Both the position numbers and the translations under genes were made by a program. A stretch of DNA of 64,000 nt from Antitrichia curtipendula (Eukaryota; Streptophyta; Bryopsida; Hypnales; Leucodontaceae), in contig OX579641.1 of assembly GCA_951230915.1 (NCBI GenBank), positions 12,502,254-12,566,253 on the forward strand, read 5' to 3'. This document shows, piece by piece, positions 10,844 through 21,549 of this stretch; position 1 is the first letter of the stretch, and each line of letters opens with the position of its first letter. The notes under the pieces were generated by a model. It was not told the DNA's origin, ran no database searches, and was given only the letters and a program-made list of their open reading frames with translations.

Positions 10844-11213
10844 AGTGTAGCTATATTGATTCATTGTAATAGTGTTGAATATATGAAAGTTAATATTAAT
10901 GATAAACAATAAATTGTTTTTTTTTAATACTTAGGATTCTATACGAACTGTGGCTTCTAAACCCCTCTAAAAGACCAATTCCATCATTGCATTGACAAAC
11001 TTCATTATAATCAATTTGTTCATTTGAATCAAATCTAAGTTTTAATTTTATAGATTTAGAAAAAAATAACTTAAGGCATGTTCTCACTTGGCGTTAAAGA
11101 ATGTTTCACTAAAGGCTTTAAAAACAAATTTAGATCTACTTCTAGTCCATATTTAATTGCAAACATCACCTCTAACACTAAATGTGAACATATTCTAAAT
11201 TGAGACTAAAACT
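10844..11213. other. No gene seen
   Basis: AT-rich. A frame on the minus strand at 10896-11087 has no support. Confidence 0.5.
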
Positions 11214-11430
11214 ATGTTGTCTACAATGAATAGGGGTATTAAGGGGACCCACACTAATTAATTGACATTCCATACTATATAAATATTTAGCTTTGCTATA
11301 CAAGCATACCAATCTTTAGCCACTCTTACCGCAACAAAGCCTTGATGACTCCCCGTGAGGTAAGTTTTTCACAGTAAGTCCCTTTAATTTTTTGGTCCCC
11401 TTAATACCCCCTATTCAGTGTACATAACAT
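11214..11430. mobile_element. Small inverted-repeat element, family M
   Basis: About 217 bp are bounded by inverted repeats of nearly 40 bp. The left contains GAATAGGGGTATTAAGGGGA and the right the complementary TCCCCTTAATACCCCCTATTC, with weaker pairing continuing outward (ATGTTGTCTAC against GTGTACATAACAT). No clear target duplication was found, so the class is unknown. Confidence 0.55.
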
Positions 11431-12229
11431 TGCTTAGTGGATCTCTCCCTTCTTCCTTTAGGATACCATGAAAGAAAGTATAATATTCCCTTGGATAAAA
11501 TTTTCAGTGAGTTTTGTAAAAAGCATGATGTCAATGTTTTATATAAAAACTTACAAATTAATCTGAAATATAATAAAAATAATTGAATTGAATTGAATTT
11601 CATCTGGAAATACAAGTGACAAAGAAGAACAAGAGTATGATATTTCAAGCTACAATCTTCAAGTCAAATGACTATTATCAAGCTAAATTTAGCATGTTGT
11701 ATTAGGAAAAAAAATGAAGTTTTTTCTAGATTTTCTAGATTTATTACCATAAATTTTGGCTTTTCAAATGTATTGATAAAAAATTTAAACTCTTAAAATA
11801 TGAATGTATAAAAAATATCAATAATAAGATATATTATAATAGTTAAATGTTTTTGCCAAAATTGAATGCTAGAATGGACATCAAATATCTCTAATTTAAA
11901 CTTTAAACTTTTAATATGTAAAGTTGATAATGAGTATGACAAAAACACAATATAATTGTGAAAGTAGTTGTTGAATATGTTCGTCAATTGTTGTTTATTT
12001 CCTGTATGGAGTTCCACGTCATGCTAAAATTTCAAAGGAGCTTCCCGGAAACACTTGGGAACACGTACATTTCAAGTGCAACCACTCTAATGAAGGGAAT
12101 TCACAATTTCTTCAACTGGGTTCAACAAATTCAGCAAGTTTGCTAAACCAACTCCATGTCGCCACGTCATTTAGTCAGTCACTTCTTTAAACTTTACCCC
12201 TTTGACTGTGTGTATCTTTTCAGGGGATA
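11431..12229. other. AT-rich stretch, no gene seen
   Basis: No coding or structural signal beyond scattered short repeats such as tandem AATTG at about 11581-11598. Confidence 0.5.
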
Positions 12230-12732
12230 GTGACTCCCATTGACCCTATGGAGGTCAAAATGCAACTTCAGGTAGGCTTATATAGTTGCAATGTTCATTG
12301 TAATTTTTTGAAACTTTTTTGGAGATTTAAAAAAACCATTAAAACTCTGTGGGAATACAATTTTTATTTAAATTGGTGCCAAGGAGAAAAGGTTATGGCA
12401 CAATAAGTCAAAAAAGGAGGTCATCATGGAGCACAAAAAAATCACAGAAAGTAAAAAAAAAAAAAAAAACATCCTCAAACATGATATTTTCGTCTACATG
12501 TGAAGTTTTTATTCATTCTATTTGGACTAGTAATGAGAAAGTTGACTAAAAACAAGATTGTCCATAACTTTTTCAAGAAATTTTAAGCACATGGTCTTAT
12601 ACAAGTAAAGTCCAAGCCCCTATGTTCAAATTTCAAGAAAAATATTTTCTTTGTTTACTTGGATAAATGTAACAAAAATGACAACTTTGAGTGTTTTTTG
12701 ACCAAAAAATGGCCTTGGGACTTTAGAGGTTA
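12230..12732 (+). mobile_element. piggyBac-like MITE, subfamily D, deleted copy
   Basis: Subfamily D blocks appear in order: an ATACAATTTTTATTTAAATTGGTGCC block, a CATTCTATTTGGACTAGTAATGAGAAAGTT block and the terminal GGCCTTGGGACTTTAGAGGTTA at 12711-12732. The start is worn and the interior is shortened to about 500 bp. Confidence 0.6.
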
Positions 12733-13203
12733 GCATACCTAAGGGTATATGTTCACCTAGCATTAGCAAAAAACAAAAGTTAAAAGATAATCCATCCATC
12801 CATCCATCCAAAGACAAGTTGTCTGTTTTGTTTTGTTTATTTGCTAAGGTGAAATTTCTTGGATTGCGTGTCCTCCGGGCACGTGCTTGGTATTGTCGGA
12901 AAGCCCTCGGCGAGGAGGGGTGCATGGGCTTTGTTTTGTGGTGTCTACACATACGGTGGGAAAGTTATTGAATTTCAAAGTTTTTATAAATTAAAAAGTT
13001 ACTTTTATTGTAGCAATTACTGTGGCAACGGCACAAGGCACACTAGTACTCATGAAGTTAACATTGCTAGTTGTTTTCACACCATTGTTGAAGTTATTCT
13101 GACCAAATACCCTCATTTTTCAATTGTAGATAGTCTTCTTGGAGGTCACAAGTGGGGGGTAATTTCAAGAATGATCATTGCAATGTCATTGCTGCAATGA
13201 CAT
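12733..13203. other. Mixed repeat sequence, no firm gene
   Basis: It contains a short (CCAT)n run at about 12786-12809. A dispersed repeat block at about 12935-13065 (ACGGTGGGAAAGTTATTGAA, GGCAACGGCACAAGGCACAC) has relatives at about 29200-29290, 29850-29930 and 30010-30140. The open frame at 12859-13200 runs through this repeat and is not supported as a gene. Confidence 0.45.
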
Positions 13204-13511
13204 TAAGGTGGTATGTTCTAAAAGCAACCATGTTCTAATAGTGACCATTAACACAAAGATACATTTTTCTTTCTTCAATGTACCAATAGTGTACATTTCA
13301 AGTGGTGGTCGCTTACAGTGATTACTGCATTTCAACTTCAAAAACTTGTAACTAATTCCACAAAGGTTCAAAAAGTATGAAACAACTTGGCTTAGATGCC
13401 GATTCCATTTTTCTTCCTACAGAAACTTACTGAATTTTTTTCCAAAGAGTTTAGGTTCCCCCTAAAATGCAATCGACTCTTATAAGGTTGCTTTAAGAGC
13501 AGACTACCTTA
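13204..13511 (+). mobile_element. MITE, TA-flanked family B (complete)
   Basis: The ends are TAAGGTGGTATGTTCTAAAA and TTTAAGAGCAGACTACCTTA, inverted repeats of each other with TA at both edges, about 308 bp. It carries the central blocks 'CAATGTACCAATAGTGTACATTT' and 'GTAACTAATTCCAC'. It sits directly upstream of a candidate exon (13541). Confidence 0.75.
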
Positions 13512-13540
13512 TTGCATACTTAACAGGGTTCCACTTGCAG

Positions 13541-13669
13541 GGGCAACTTTATCCCTTTCCTGTCCATGTTGGATACTTTACTGCAATGACCTGCCGTTTG
13601 CTCTTTTCTGCTGGTGACTTCATGAAAGTCTGTGCGGAGCTTTTCATGAAATTCTCGTGCTCCCTCAAG
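13541..13669 (+). CDS. Candidate internal exon of an unrecognised gene
   Basis: The preceding sequence is a good acceptor (CCACTTGCAG, 13531-13540) and the end is CTCAAG followed by GT (13670). The 129 nt between are exactly 43 codons in phase 0, starting GQLYPFPVHVGYFTAMTCRL and ending with a Lys. The peptide mixes hydrophobic and Cys/Phe residues in a way expected of a folded protein, and the base composition is far from that of the flanking AT-rich DNA. It lies between two family B MITEs (13204-13511 and 13720-14005). The family was not recognised, and neighbouring exons could not be joined with confidence. It may be part of a gene with transposon-filled introns or an isolated relic. Confidence 0.45.
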
Positions 13670-13719
13670 GTGCGGCCGTAAGTTATGTATCAAAACTATT
13701 TTCAGAGGACCTGAGTGAG

Positions 13720-14005
13720 TAAGGTAGGAGGCTGTTAAAGCAACCCTTTAAGAGCTGAACTCCTTGAAACAATTTTCAGTAAATTTTACTAGGAAGAAAA
13801 ATGGAATTGGCATCTAATCCAAGTCGTTTCATGTTTTTCGGACCTTTGTGGAATTAGTTACAAATTTTTGAAGTTGAAACGCAGTGGTTTCTAGAAGCGC
13901 CCCCCTCCTGAAATGTACAACGTTGGTACATTGAAGAAAGTAAAATGTACCTCTGTGTTAGAGGTCGCTTTTAGAGACATGTCGCTTTTACAGACCCCTA
14001 CCTTA
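13720..14005 (-). mobile_element. MITE, TA-flanked family B (complete, reversed)
   Basis: The ends are TAAGGTAGGAGGCTGTTAAA and TTTTACAGACCCCTACCTTA, 286 bp. This is the clearest uninterrupted copy (GGCATCTAATCCAAGTCGTT block at 13810-13830) and gives the empty-site reference for the split copy at 3065-4310. Confidence 0.75.
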
Positions 14006-14177
14006 CGTGAGACGACACGGTCGTTCTCCATTGTCGCTTATAACAACCCTGTAATGCTGCACCAACCCCCAAAATGGTCCATGGATGACTTTTCAGATCA
14101 TTGTAGAAATGAAGAATGCACCCTAAACAGGTCCAAAATCAGGATCATTTTTGACAAAGTACATTGGTGACAGGTCT

Positions 14178-14617
14178 TGTGCTTTGAGGGTGAATCTCGC
14201 TCGAGAGGACATCCATGGGTCAGCAATCAATGAAGAGCAAACTCTCCGTGTTTCTGAGAGCTCTTTGAATGCAAAGTAAAAGGAAGGACGAGGGCTTGAA
14301 ATTTGTCGATGGAGGAGATCATGACCATGTCACAAGACATGTTCAGATCTGTTTAAATTGTGGATGTCCTGGTGTCAACAATTTGCAAGCAGCAGATTGA
14401 TCGGCGGTGTTCAAATGTACAAAACACACACAGTTGACGTACACGGAGAACTCGTTCCCTCCACCTAAGCTTAGGCTGGGGGTAATATGGTAACGGTGGC
14501 CGTGGCACCATTGCACCTGCTGCAGGTACTACCATTCCAAAATCTCCAAATTCTGAAGATTCAGAATTTCGAGAATACGGGCGTCCATCTCATAATGGGG
14601 GCTCAGACTACAGAGAA
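14178..14617 (+). pseudogene. Frame-shifted coding relic, protein not recognised
   Basis: Three consecutive stretches look protein-coding, but in different frames. At 14178-14276 there are 33 codons (containing REDIHGSAINEEQTLRVSES). At 14275-14397 there are 41 codons (containing CLNCGCPGVNNLQ, Cys-rich). At 14486-14617 there are 44 codons rich in Gly, Ser and Asn, ending HNGGSDYRE and a stop at 14618. A fourth short piece around 14430-14480 (ENSFPPPKLRLG) is in yet another frame. Either this is a decayed gene with several frameshifts or small exons are interleaved with introns. The lack of good splice sites at the changes favours decay. No family was recognised. Confidence 0.35.
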
Positions 14618-14723
14618 TAATGATCAGAAAGAGCTCTCTTATCTGATGCCAGGATCCTTTCCAGCTAGGTTTGGCAAATGATCATTGACGGACACATGTG
14701 CAAAAAACCTCACAGCTATTATT

Positions 14724-14860
14724 TAAGGTGAGTATACCCAAAACCAATGCAATGAGAAAAAACTGACACTATGTAGTAGAGGCCTACATTCAGGTGCAGC
14801 AAATGTACACCGCCACTACATAGTGCTGGTTTGGGGGTGCATTCATTTTACCAGTTTCTA
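14724..14860. mobile_element. Short fold-back element, TA-flanked type
   Basis: The left end is TAAGGTGAGTATACCCAAAA and the right end contains TTTGGGGGTGCATTCATTTTA. Inside, CACTATGTAGTAGAGGC pairs with GCCACTACATAGTG. A similar end in direct orientation (TAAGGTGAATGACACCCCCA) follows at 14901. The assignment to the same group as family F is tentative. Confidence 0.4.
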
Positions 14861-15257
14861 ACACCTCTTCACTCCCTGGTCATCGTCAAGTAAGCGCGTA
14901 AGGTGAATGACACCCCCAAACTGTTAAAATAAGCAATTTAACATAGTTGGAAGCACCTTTCTCTACAGAAAAAAAAATATATTTTTCTCACCATAAGTTA
15001 TGTCTTAGCTTGAACTCCAGCTTTCTGCCAATTGTAACATTCATATAGGTGCACTCACTCCGTATAAGTTTCTGTCAATTAGCTTACAAGTGTCTGGGTC
15101 TACTATCATATGATTTACACAGTGCCTTAGCGTAAATTATGTATTTTTTATTGTAACATATCAATGCCAAACAACAAGAAGACATCAAAATGGCAACTGA
15201 TGAAGACATGTGTCTGCACATATAATTCTCACAACTCAGTTCACCTAATAACAAGTT

Positions 15258-15440
15258 TCAACTGACTGAAAATGGGTCCACTGACAAGTACCGGGCTCCC
15301 ACTTGTACCTTTAGATAGAATTCTTCATAGGATAAGCTTATCCTACGGACAAGGATGTTCCATCCAGTCTGTGTGAGCGAGGCTTTGACAAGTGTCCACT
15401 CCCGGCCAGGCGTACCATTGTGGTCGGCATCCTCATGTGT
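15258..15440 (-). CDS. Candidate exon or gene fragment, unrecognised
   Basis: On the minus strand an open stretch of 60 codons begins after a stop (TGA at 15441-15443). It can start at an AG acceptor just before 15431, and it ends at a TGA at 15258-15260. The peptide includes NGTPGREWTLVKASLTQTGW and then YEEFYLKVQVGARYLSVDPF, which reads like real protein, and the composition is distinct from the flanks. It could be the last exon of a gene or a relic. No family was recognised. Confidence 0.35.
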   Translation of the reverse strand, partial: THEDADHNGTPGREWTLVKASLTQTGWNILVRRISLSYEEFYLKVQVGARYLSVDPFSVS

Positions 15441-15840
15441 TCAAAGAGTCTAATCCCCGCATTTAGAACATTTTGTTGGAGTCTAACTAAGGTAGTTACA
15501 TCCATTCCCGTTCATTTAAGCTGGTATGTATAGAAGGGAGTCAAAATCACTATTAGTTTGTTTTTTGTCCGATAGACAAATGGAAACCAATAATAGTGAC
15601 ACATACAAAAAATTAAAATTTGGAGAGTTTTTGTAAATTTTCAAAGTCAAGACTTGGAAGAAACTTCAAAGTGTTCAATACGTGCATGTTTGAAGTGCCT
15701 TGAGAAAGACTCCAAACCATTCACTAAAAGCTTGTTACTTTACAACCATGTAACACCAATTGTAAAGTAGAAGCCATTAAAATATTACATGTTTTTCAAC
15801 CCTGTGGAGGGTTATGAGTTCCTCCAAGGTTCCCAAATTG

Positions 15841-16098
15841 TAAGGTAGGTACCCCCAAAATGGCATCTACAGGTTGTGTACATTTCCAAAATCAGTTATG
15901 TACCTATTTGAATGGAGCACTTTTAGAAACAAACTTTGACCCTTAATAACTTTTGCATACAGTGTCCAAATGCCACGTTCTTTGGTGCGTTGGAACCTCC
16001 TTTCACTTGCCAACAAGAATACATGAAAATTTGACCAGTCTAATAGTAGTAACTAGGCTCAATAGCAAAAAGTGGCGTTTTTGGGTGTACCCACCTTA
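15841..16098 (+). mobile_element. MITE, TA-flanked family F (complete)
   Basis: This 258-bp element has ends TAAGGTAGGTACCCCCAAAA and TTTTTGGGTGTACCCACCTTA (first base at 16078), inverted repeats flanked by TA. It is the reference copy of family F. Others are at 852, 7086, 23774 (reversed), 48235 and 50211 (partial). Confidence 0.8.
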
Positions 16099-17951
16099 GA
16101 ATTGTCTAGAATTGTGCTGCAGCAGGTGCCTGGCATGGTAGAGAGACTACCATGTCATATTAAAAAAATAAATTATTTATTTCAATTTCAATTTTTAAAA
16201 TTTTAATTTTAATTTTTTGACAACGGGTGTTCTTTAACTATTGGAATAACAACGCCGGCGGGAACAGGCCCAAAATGGCCCTCCAGACCCCTCAGAAAAC
16301 ATCTAATGGTAAATGGTTTGGGATCATATATTAATGACACTTCAATTAATTGACATCTATTTGACAAAAGGAGGGGGGGAGAATAATGAAGGATAGAACT
16401 ATCTTAATAAGTTACAATTGTCACAAAAGGTTCTTGAAGCATTTTGTCTACAAAAGAATACAAACCTCAAATAGCCCCAAGCCCAATTGCTCAATTGCGA
16501 CCTCTACTTTTGAACTCAAGTATGTATTGTTACATCCTAATGTAGTGAAAATTGTAAATGGTTGGTACTATGAAAACTTTACTTTGGTTTGAAAAATTAT
16601 GATTTTGTAACTTCAGTGAACACCAATATGCATTTTCTACACATAGCAAAAGATTCATTCATTATTCTACAATCTTGAGGCATGCTTCTACATTACAATT
16701 GCTACGGCGCATGGAATTATAAGAACTACATTAGAATCCAAATGGATGAGAATAGTCCACCCTTAGGGATAACCATCAGAAGCTATATGTTTATGCTTTG
16801 GACAAATATTGTTTTTATTTTTTAGCTCAAAAACAAGTTGACTAATAGATGTGAAAAATTATTTGATTTTTTTTAGGAAAGAAATAATGTAAATCCATTG
16901 AATTTGAATGTATACAAAACAAACAAAACAAACAAACAAACAAACAAACAAACAACAATGGGCTAGCCAACTTTATATTGAAAACAATAGCCTAGTATGA
17001 TGCAAATTTCTCTTTATCAATGTGGATACTAGATAGGCAAGCCATTTTTATTTTTGCCATTATGTACTAACAATATAGATTTCAAAATTAATGTTAAACA
17101 CAAGTACATAATGACTAAAAAGTGTCACAAACAATCGCACAATACAAATATGGTTGTTTATTTTTAGCAAGTTTTTTATTCTTTTTTAGAATATCTACAT
17201 TCCAATATGGCCAAAGTCAAAGAGGCCCTTCAAATTTTCTCCAAGTGCTCCAACCTATTGTGTTAAATATAGGCACGCCAAATTTAACTTTAGTCATCAA
17301 TTTTTTCTTAAATTCACTAGTAAAATGATGGTCTTGGGGTACTAAAGAATAGTATTAGAGCGTGGTGCTCAAGGCCCATATTGGCCCCAAGCTAGTGTCA
17401 ACATGGGCCTTGAACACCATGATTTGGCAGTATATGTTGGTGTCCAAAGACTACACTTGGTGTATTAGGGTTGGAGACATGTTGAGAGGCTTACCAAATG
17501 TTGATTTGAAATTATAGTGAGTTGACTTTGGCCCTCTTGAGCTAGCAATTACCTTGTCAAGCTATCTTCACAAATTTTCATTGACATTGTTCCACACAAA
17601 TAATGATGAGTGAGACCAAGTGTGAGTCTTAAAGCTTAATCTACAAAGACATGTTTTCTATTAGTGGCAGTTTGTGGCACGAAGTATGAATTACATTGTT
17701 ATTAAATCTTGATCACACAATAAATCTTTGCTCAATGAAGTGGTTTTCTTGAATCAACAATTGAAGAAGTTTTTCTTTCATTCTAAATAAGCCAAATTCA
17801 ATTCATAATTATGTTTATAAAAACTACACCTAAACTATCCTCATAAGGTTGGAAAATCAAAATGCATTTGCCAATCACTTTTTCTACATTTGAAAACACT
17901 CTTTATAGAATGTAAGCAATTGGTCCACAAAACTTCACTAAAATCCAAATT
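16099..17951. other. AT-rich stretch, no gene seen
   Basis: It contains an (AAAC)n run at about 16917-16955. A small stem-loop at about 17359-17424 has GTGGTGCTCAAGGCCCATA facing ATGGGCCTTGAACACCATG. The open frames at 16386-16592 and 17122-17328 are unsupported. Confidence 0.5.
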
Positions 17952-18705
17952 TAAGGTAGGAGGCCCTTAAAAAATGCCCATTTAAGAGCTGATAATTAAT
18001 TTGAGGAGGTATGACTTCTTGAAACATTTTTCAGTAAACTTTCCTTGGAAGACAAAATGAAATTCACATCTAACCGGCAAGTCGTTTCATATTTTTTTAG
18101 AGCCTTGCAGAAATAGTCATGAATTTTTGAAGCCAAAACACAGGGATCATTAGAAGCATTGTCACTCCACCTCTTGAAATGTACTCTATTTGTACATTAA
18201 GGTGGTGTGCTCTAAAAGCGCCCATCTTCTTCAAACCGCCCCTATTTTTAGGTGGAGAATGGAGAGGGGGTGATCCTTAAATGGACCAGTTTAGCAATTG
18301 AATGCATGGAGGAAAAACTGTTTTTCTATTGCAAGAGCCAATCATTGTCTTTGATTTTTGCACACCTGACACCTCTTTAGAAGTTGCAAGTGGACTGATT
18401 TTGGAAGACCTATGTTCACAAATAGGTGCCTATGTCCTGAATCTCTGAAATTTTATAAGTAATTCAAAAATGCTTGGAAAAATACAAAACCACTTGTGTT
18501 AGATTCCACATCTATTTTTCTTTCTCTGAAAAATGATCCGGAAATATTTTTATCTAAGGAAGCCTGTGAAAAAGGCTGACCAGCCCTTAAATGGTCGCTT
18601 TAAGAGCATACTACCTTACTGGTGCAATGCATGAGAAAGCAAAATGTACCTTTAGCTCAAAGGATGCTTCTAGAAACCCGAGTGTTGCATGGACCTCCTA
18701 CCTTT
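17952..18705. mobile_element. MITE, TA-flanked family B, split by a family C element
   Basis: The left part starts TAAGGTAGGAGGCCCTTAAA. The right part resumes at 18619 with CTGGTGCAATGCATGAGAAA and ends near CCTCCTACCTTT. A nested family C element sits between, at 18200-18616. The rejoined region with a single TA matches the copy near 31425-31465 (reverse complement ATTACTAATGCAATGAGAAA), which shows that TA is the duplicated target. Confidence 0.75.
18200..18616. mobile_element. MITE, TA-flanked family C (complete, nested)
   Basis: This 417-bp element has ends AGGTGGTGTGCTCTAAAAGC and GCTTTAAGAGCATACTACCT. TA stands on both sides (18198-18199 and 18617-18618). Its insertion into family B dates it as younger than that copy. 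A TA duplication with short inverted repeats suggests the Tc1/mariner group, although the AGGTRG terminus is not one I can match to a named family. Confidence 0.8.
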
Positions 18706-18788
18706 CTCCCAAGTATTAGGGCCTCTTCCCATGCTCCATCCGTGGACAAAGTTCACAAGGGAAGCTACAAGGTCCAAGTGAGCAAATT

Positions 18789-18995
18789 CACTAGAAGAAA
18801 ACTGCGTTACATTCCCTGAAAACACATCACTTTGTTTTTGTTGAGTTCTTGTTTCAAAACACAGTCAAAACGCAAAAAATGCAGGAAAACGCAGAAAACT
18901 GCGTTTTTTAGCTTTTCCACTTTGTTTTGAAACAAGAACTCAACAAAAACAAAGTGACATGTTTTCAGGGAATGTAACGCAGTTTTCTTCTAGTG
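18789..18995. mobile_element. CACTA-type fold-back MITE with ATT target duplication
   Basis: The 207-bp element begins CACTAGAAGAAAACTGCGTT and ends with the complement AACGCAGTTTTCTTCTAGTG. The arms are about 76 bp (18789-18864 and 18920-18995) around a 55-nt centre. ATT flanks both sides (18786-18788 and 18996-18998). Termini CACTA...TAGTG with a 3-bp duplication define the CACTA (En/Spm) superfamily. The centre has a further internal GCGTTTT/AAAACGC pairing. There is no coding capacity. Confidence 0.85.
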
Positions 18996-19428
18996 ATTGC
19001 ATTATCATTCAAGTGAATTCGGCGGGTGGCCGGGGAGGGATACAATACAAATTCCACACATATTGATTCCCTCTTAGATTGACCAATGAGTTCGTCCACC
19101 GATATCGGTGAAATATAAAAATCCTGCTTTTTCTTCCAGCAAAGACAATCGGTGGAACTCTTCTTATCTTTTAGGACTAAGTTATTTATGCCCACCGATG
19201 GAGCATGGCATGAGACACTTGCATTGCCAGTGCATGCAAACCTGAAAATCATAGATTGGAAATGTCGTCACCAGACTGGTCCGTCGAGGAGCGATTCTCA
19301 CACCAAATTGCTCCCGAATCGGGGTACAATTGAGAGTACAAACGTGCAACACTGCTGGAATGGATCTCCAGTCGATAAAGTAGGTCATTGAATTGAAATC
19401 ATGCAGCCAATGGTTGGCATGTGGTAGT
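18996..19428. other. Higher-GC island, no firm gene
   Basis: Open frames of 95 and 79 codons overlap on opposite strands (18965-19252 minus, 19152-19391 plus). Neither has a recognisable domain, and the minus one runs into the CACTA arm, so no gene is called. The CACCGAT..ATCGGTG pairing at about 19098-19111 is a small palindrome. Confidence 0.4.
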
Positions 19429-19907
19429 TAAGGTAAAACCGAGCCCATTACGGACCAAATGGGGAATTTGCCCACTTGTCATTTCTGAAATCTTCTACTT
19501 TTTTTTTTCCGAAGAAAGTCAAGTGATAGAAATGGTGAGAGCATTTAAAACTGTATTTTATTTTGATAAAGTGTGAATTTGTTATGAATTTCTGACTTTA
19601 GCCCACCACGGCCTAAGAGAGTTTGTAGACTACCCCAAAACCAACCAAAATTGATCCATAACACTCATCTTACTCACCTATTGTGGTCACAATATTCTTT
19701 TAACATAGAAGACGTGAAAAAGGCACTTCCTACAATGAACTAACACTAAAAAACTGAAAGTTCCTATTGTAGTCACTAATCACTCCATTCTAGTTAGCTA
19801 AGACATTGAATGTGGCCCAAATCTCAATCACTAAAAGAAAACCGTAATGGGGTCATTCTTAGGAGTCCGTAATGGGCAAAATGTTCGTAATGGGCTATTT
19901 TACCTTA
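19429..19907. mobile_element. MITE, TA-flanked family E
   Basis: This 479-bp element (TAs included) has ends TAAGGTAAAACCGAGCCCAT and TAATGGGCTATTTTACCTTA. The block GCCCATTACGGA faces TCCGTAATGGGC near the right end, and the block is repeated (AACCGTAATGGGGTC, 19848). The outer TA-AGGTA resembles families B, C and F. Only one copy was seen. Confidence 0.7.
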
Positions 19908-20579
19908 ATATGTATTGTTTTTCCTAGCAATGGAAATTGTCCATGTGTAAAAAAAAAAATTACTAAAAATCTTAATTAAACCATAAATGCTTGAGGCACC
20001 AAATTATGGTGTCAACAGTTCTTTGAAGTTAAATAAAACCTAACCAAGTTGCTATTTTTAGTAGCTTATTATATTTTTGGAAAATTATTTTTGAAGTCTA
20101 ATTTTAGCATCAAAATTTGATTTCGAAAATGATTGACTACGATTTTTCTATTCAGGGAGATTTTGTGCAAGGGTGTCCATTGCAATCTTGACTTTTTGTA
20201 GTGTTGAGGGCTCTTGGAAATGAGCCTCAAATACACTAGATCTTGGAGAAAAAAACACATTAGAAATTTTCATTTAAAAAAATTGTAGAGTAGATTTTGA
20301 GAAGCCTTTAAATTAATTGGGGTTATGCATCTTAGGCCCTTAATCCTCATAATTTTTTTGGTGACCAACTTTTCAGATTTGAAATGTGAGAAGAGGATTG
20401 AAAGACTTCAAATCACATTTGCAGTTTTAACACCCTCATGATCAAATATTTTTAATCTTTCAATATGTAAGTGATATTGTTGTGTTTTCTTTTTTTGTGT
20501 GATCTTTAACATGTCTAGTTTGAATTTGTACAATCACAACTCACAAAAATTGATAGCTTATCAAAATGTTGGCTTTATC
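19908..20579. other. AT-rich stretch, no gene seen
   Basis: No coding or structural signal. Confidence 0.5.
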
Positions 20580-21461
20580 TGCTTGGGCAAATGAAATGGA
20601 TTTTGGATAGGCTCGTGTAACCTCAATTTTTGAGGTGATTTTTGAAATTCTTTTTGAAGATAGAATAACACATTAGCTTTCAAGGAATATAATTTTTATT
20701 TAAATTAGTGCTTAGAAGCAAAAGTTATGCCACTCTGTGCTTAAAACGAGGGAAACATGGTAGTAAAAATAATCCACGAAAACTTGAAATTGCTTTTGAA
20801 TTTTTTGTATAAATTTTTCTTTTTCTTTACAAAAAGCTTTTATTCATTTCTTTTGGATTAGTGATGTGAAAGTTATGGAGCTTCTTGTTTTGTGGGAAAT
20901 CATAGAAACTTCTTGAGAAAAATAACATATTGGATTTGTTTTTGAACCCAATTTTCACAATTCAAAAAAAAAATTCAACAAGGTTATGTATGCTAACCAA
21001 AATAATATTGTTGTTGGAATTAGTTGGTTTCAATTCCATTTTAAAGTTATTGATGACTTATTTTTTCCTTCAATCTCTTACATACTTCTATTTAAACAAT
21101 TTCTTAAAACTATGAAAATCATGTAATTTTCCTTGAATTTGTTTTCCTAGACTTTCAACTTGAATCTTTAGCATAAATTTTTTTAACTCAAAATCTTTAG
21201 TTCAAAATTTTTAATTTAAGAAGATTCAAATTAAATAATCTAGTGACAAAACTTACTAAAAAAATTTGATTTCTTCACTTTCAATGCAAATAACTTGCAA
21301 TCTATATGGCAAAAGTTTTTGAAATTTCTTCCACTCATTTTTATATTGGTCTTACAATTAAATAAGCAAAAAAAAATTATAAAGATTTTTTCTTATTGCA
21401 ATAGAATTGGCAATTTTGAGTGTTTTTGATGAAAAAATGACCTTGGAACTTTAAGAATTAA
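20580..21461 (+). mobile_element. piggyBac-like MITE, subfamily D, worn copy
   Basis: It follows the subfamily D order: a GGAATATAATTTTTATTTAAATTAGTGC block, a TTTTGGATTAGTGATGTGAAAGTTATG block and the terminus CCTTGGAACTTTAAGAATTAA ending at 21461. The start is eroded near 20580. Confidence 0.6.
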
Positions 21462-21549
21462 TGCACATTCTCCCTCGCCATATTTTTGCCAAATTAAAAG
21501 TAAAAGTTTTGAGTAGATGAAACTGTTGACGGGACTATTTGACAAGCCC

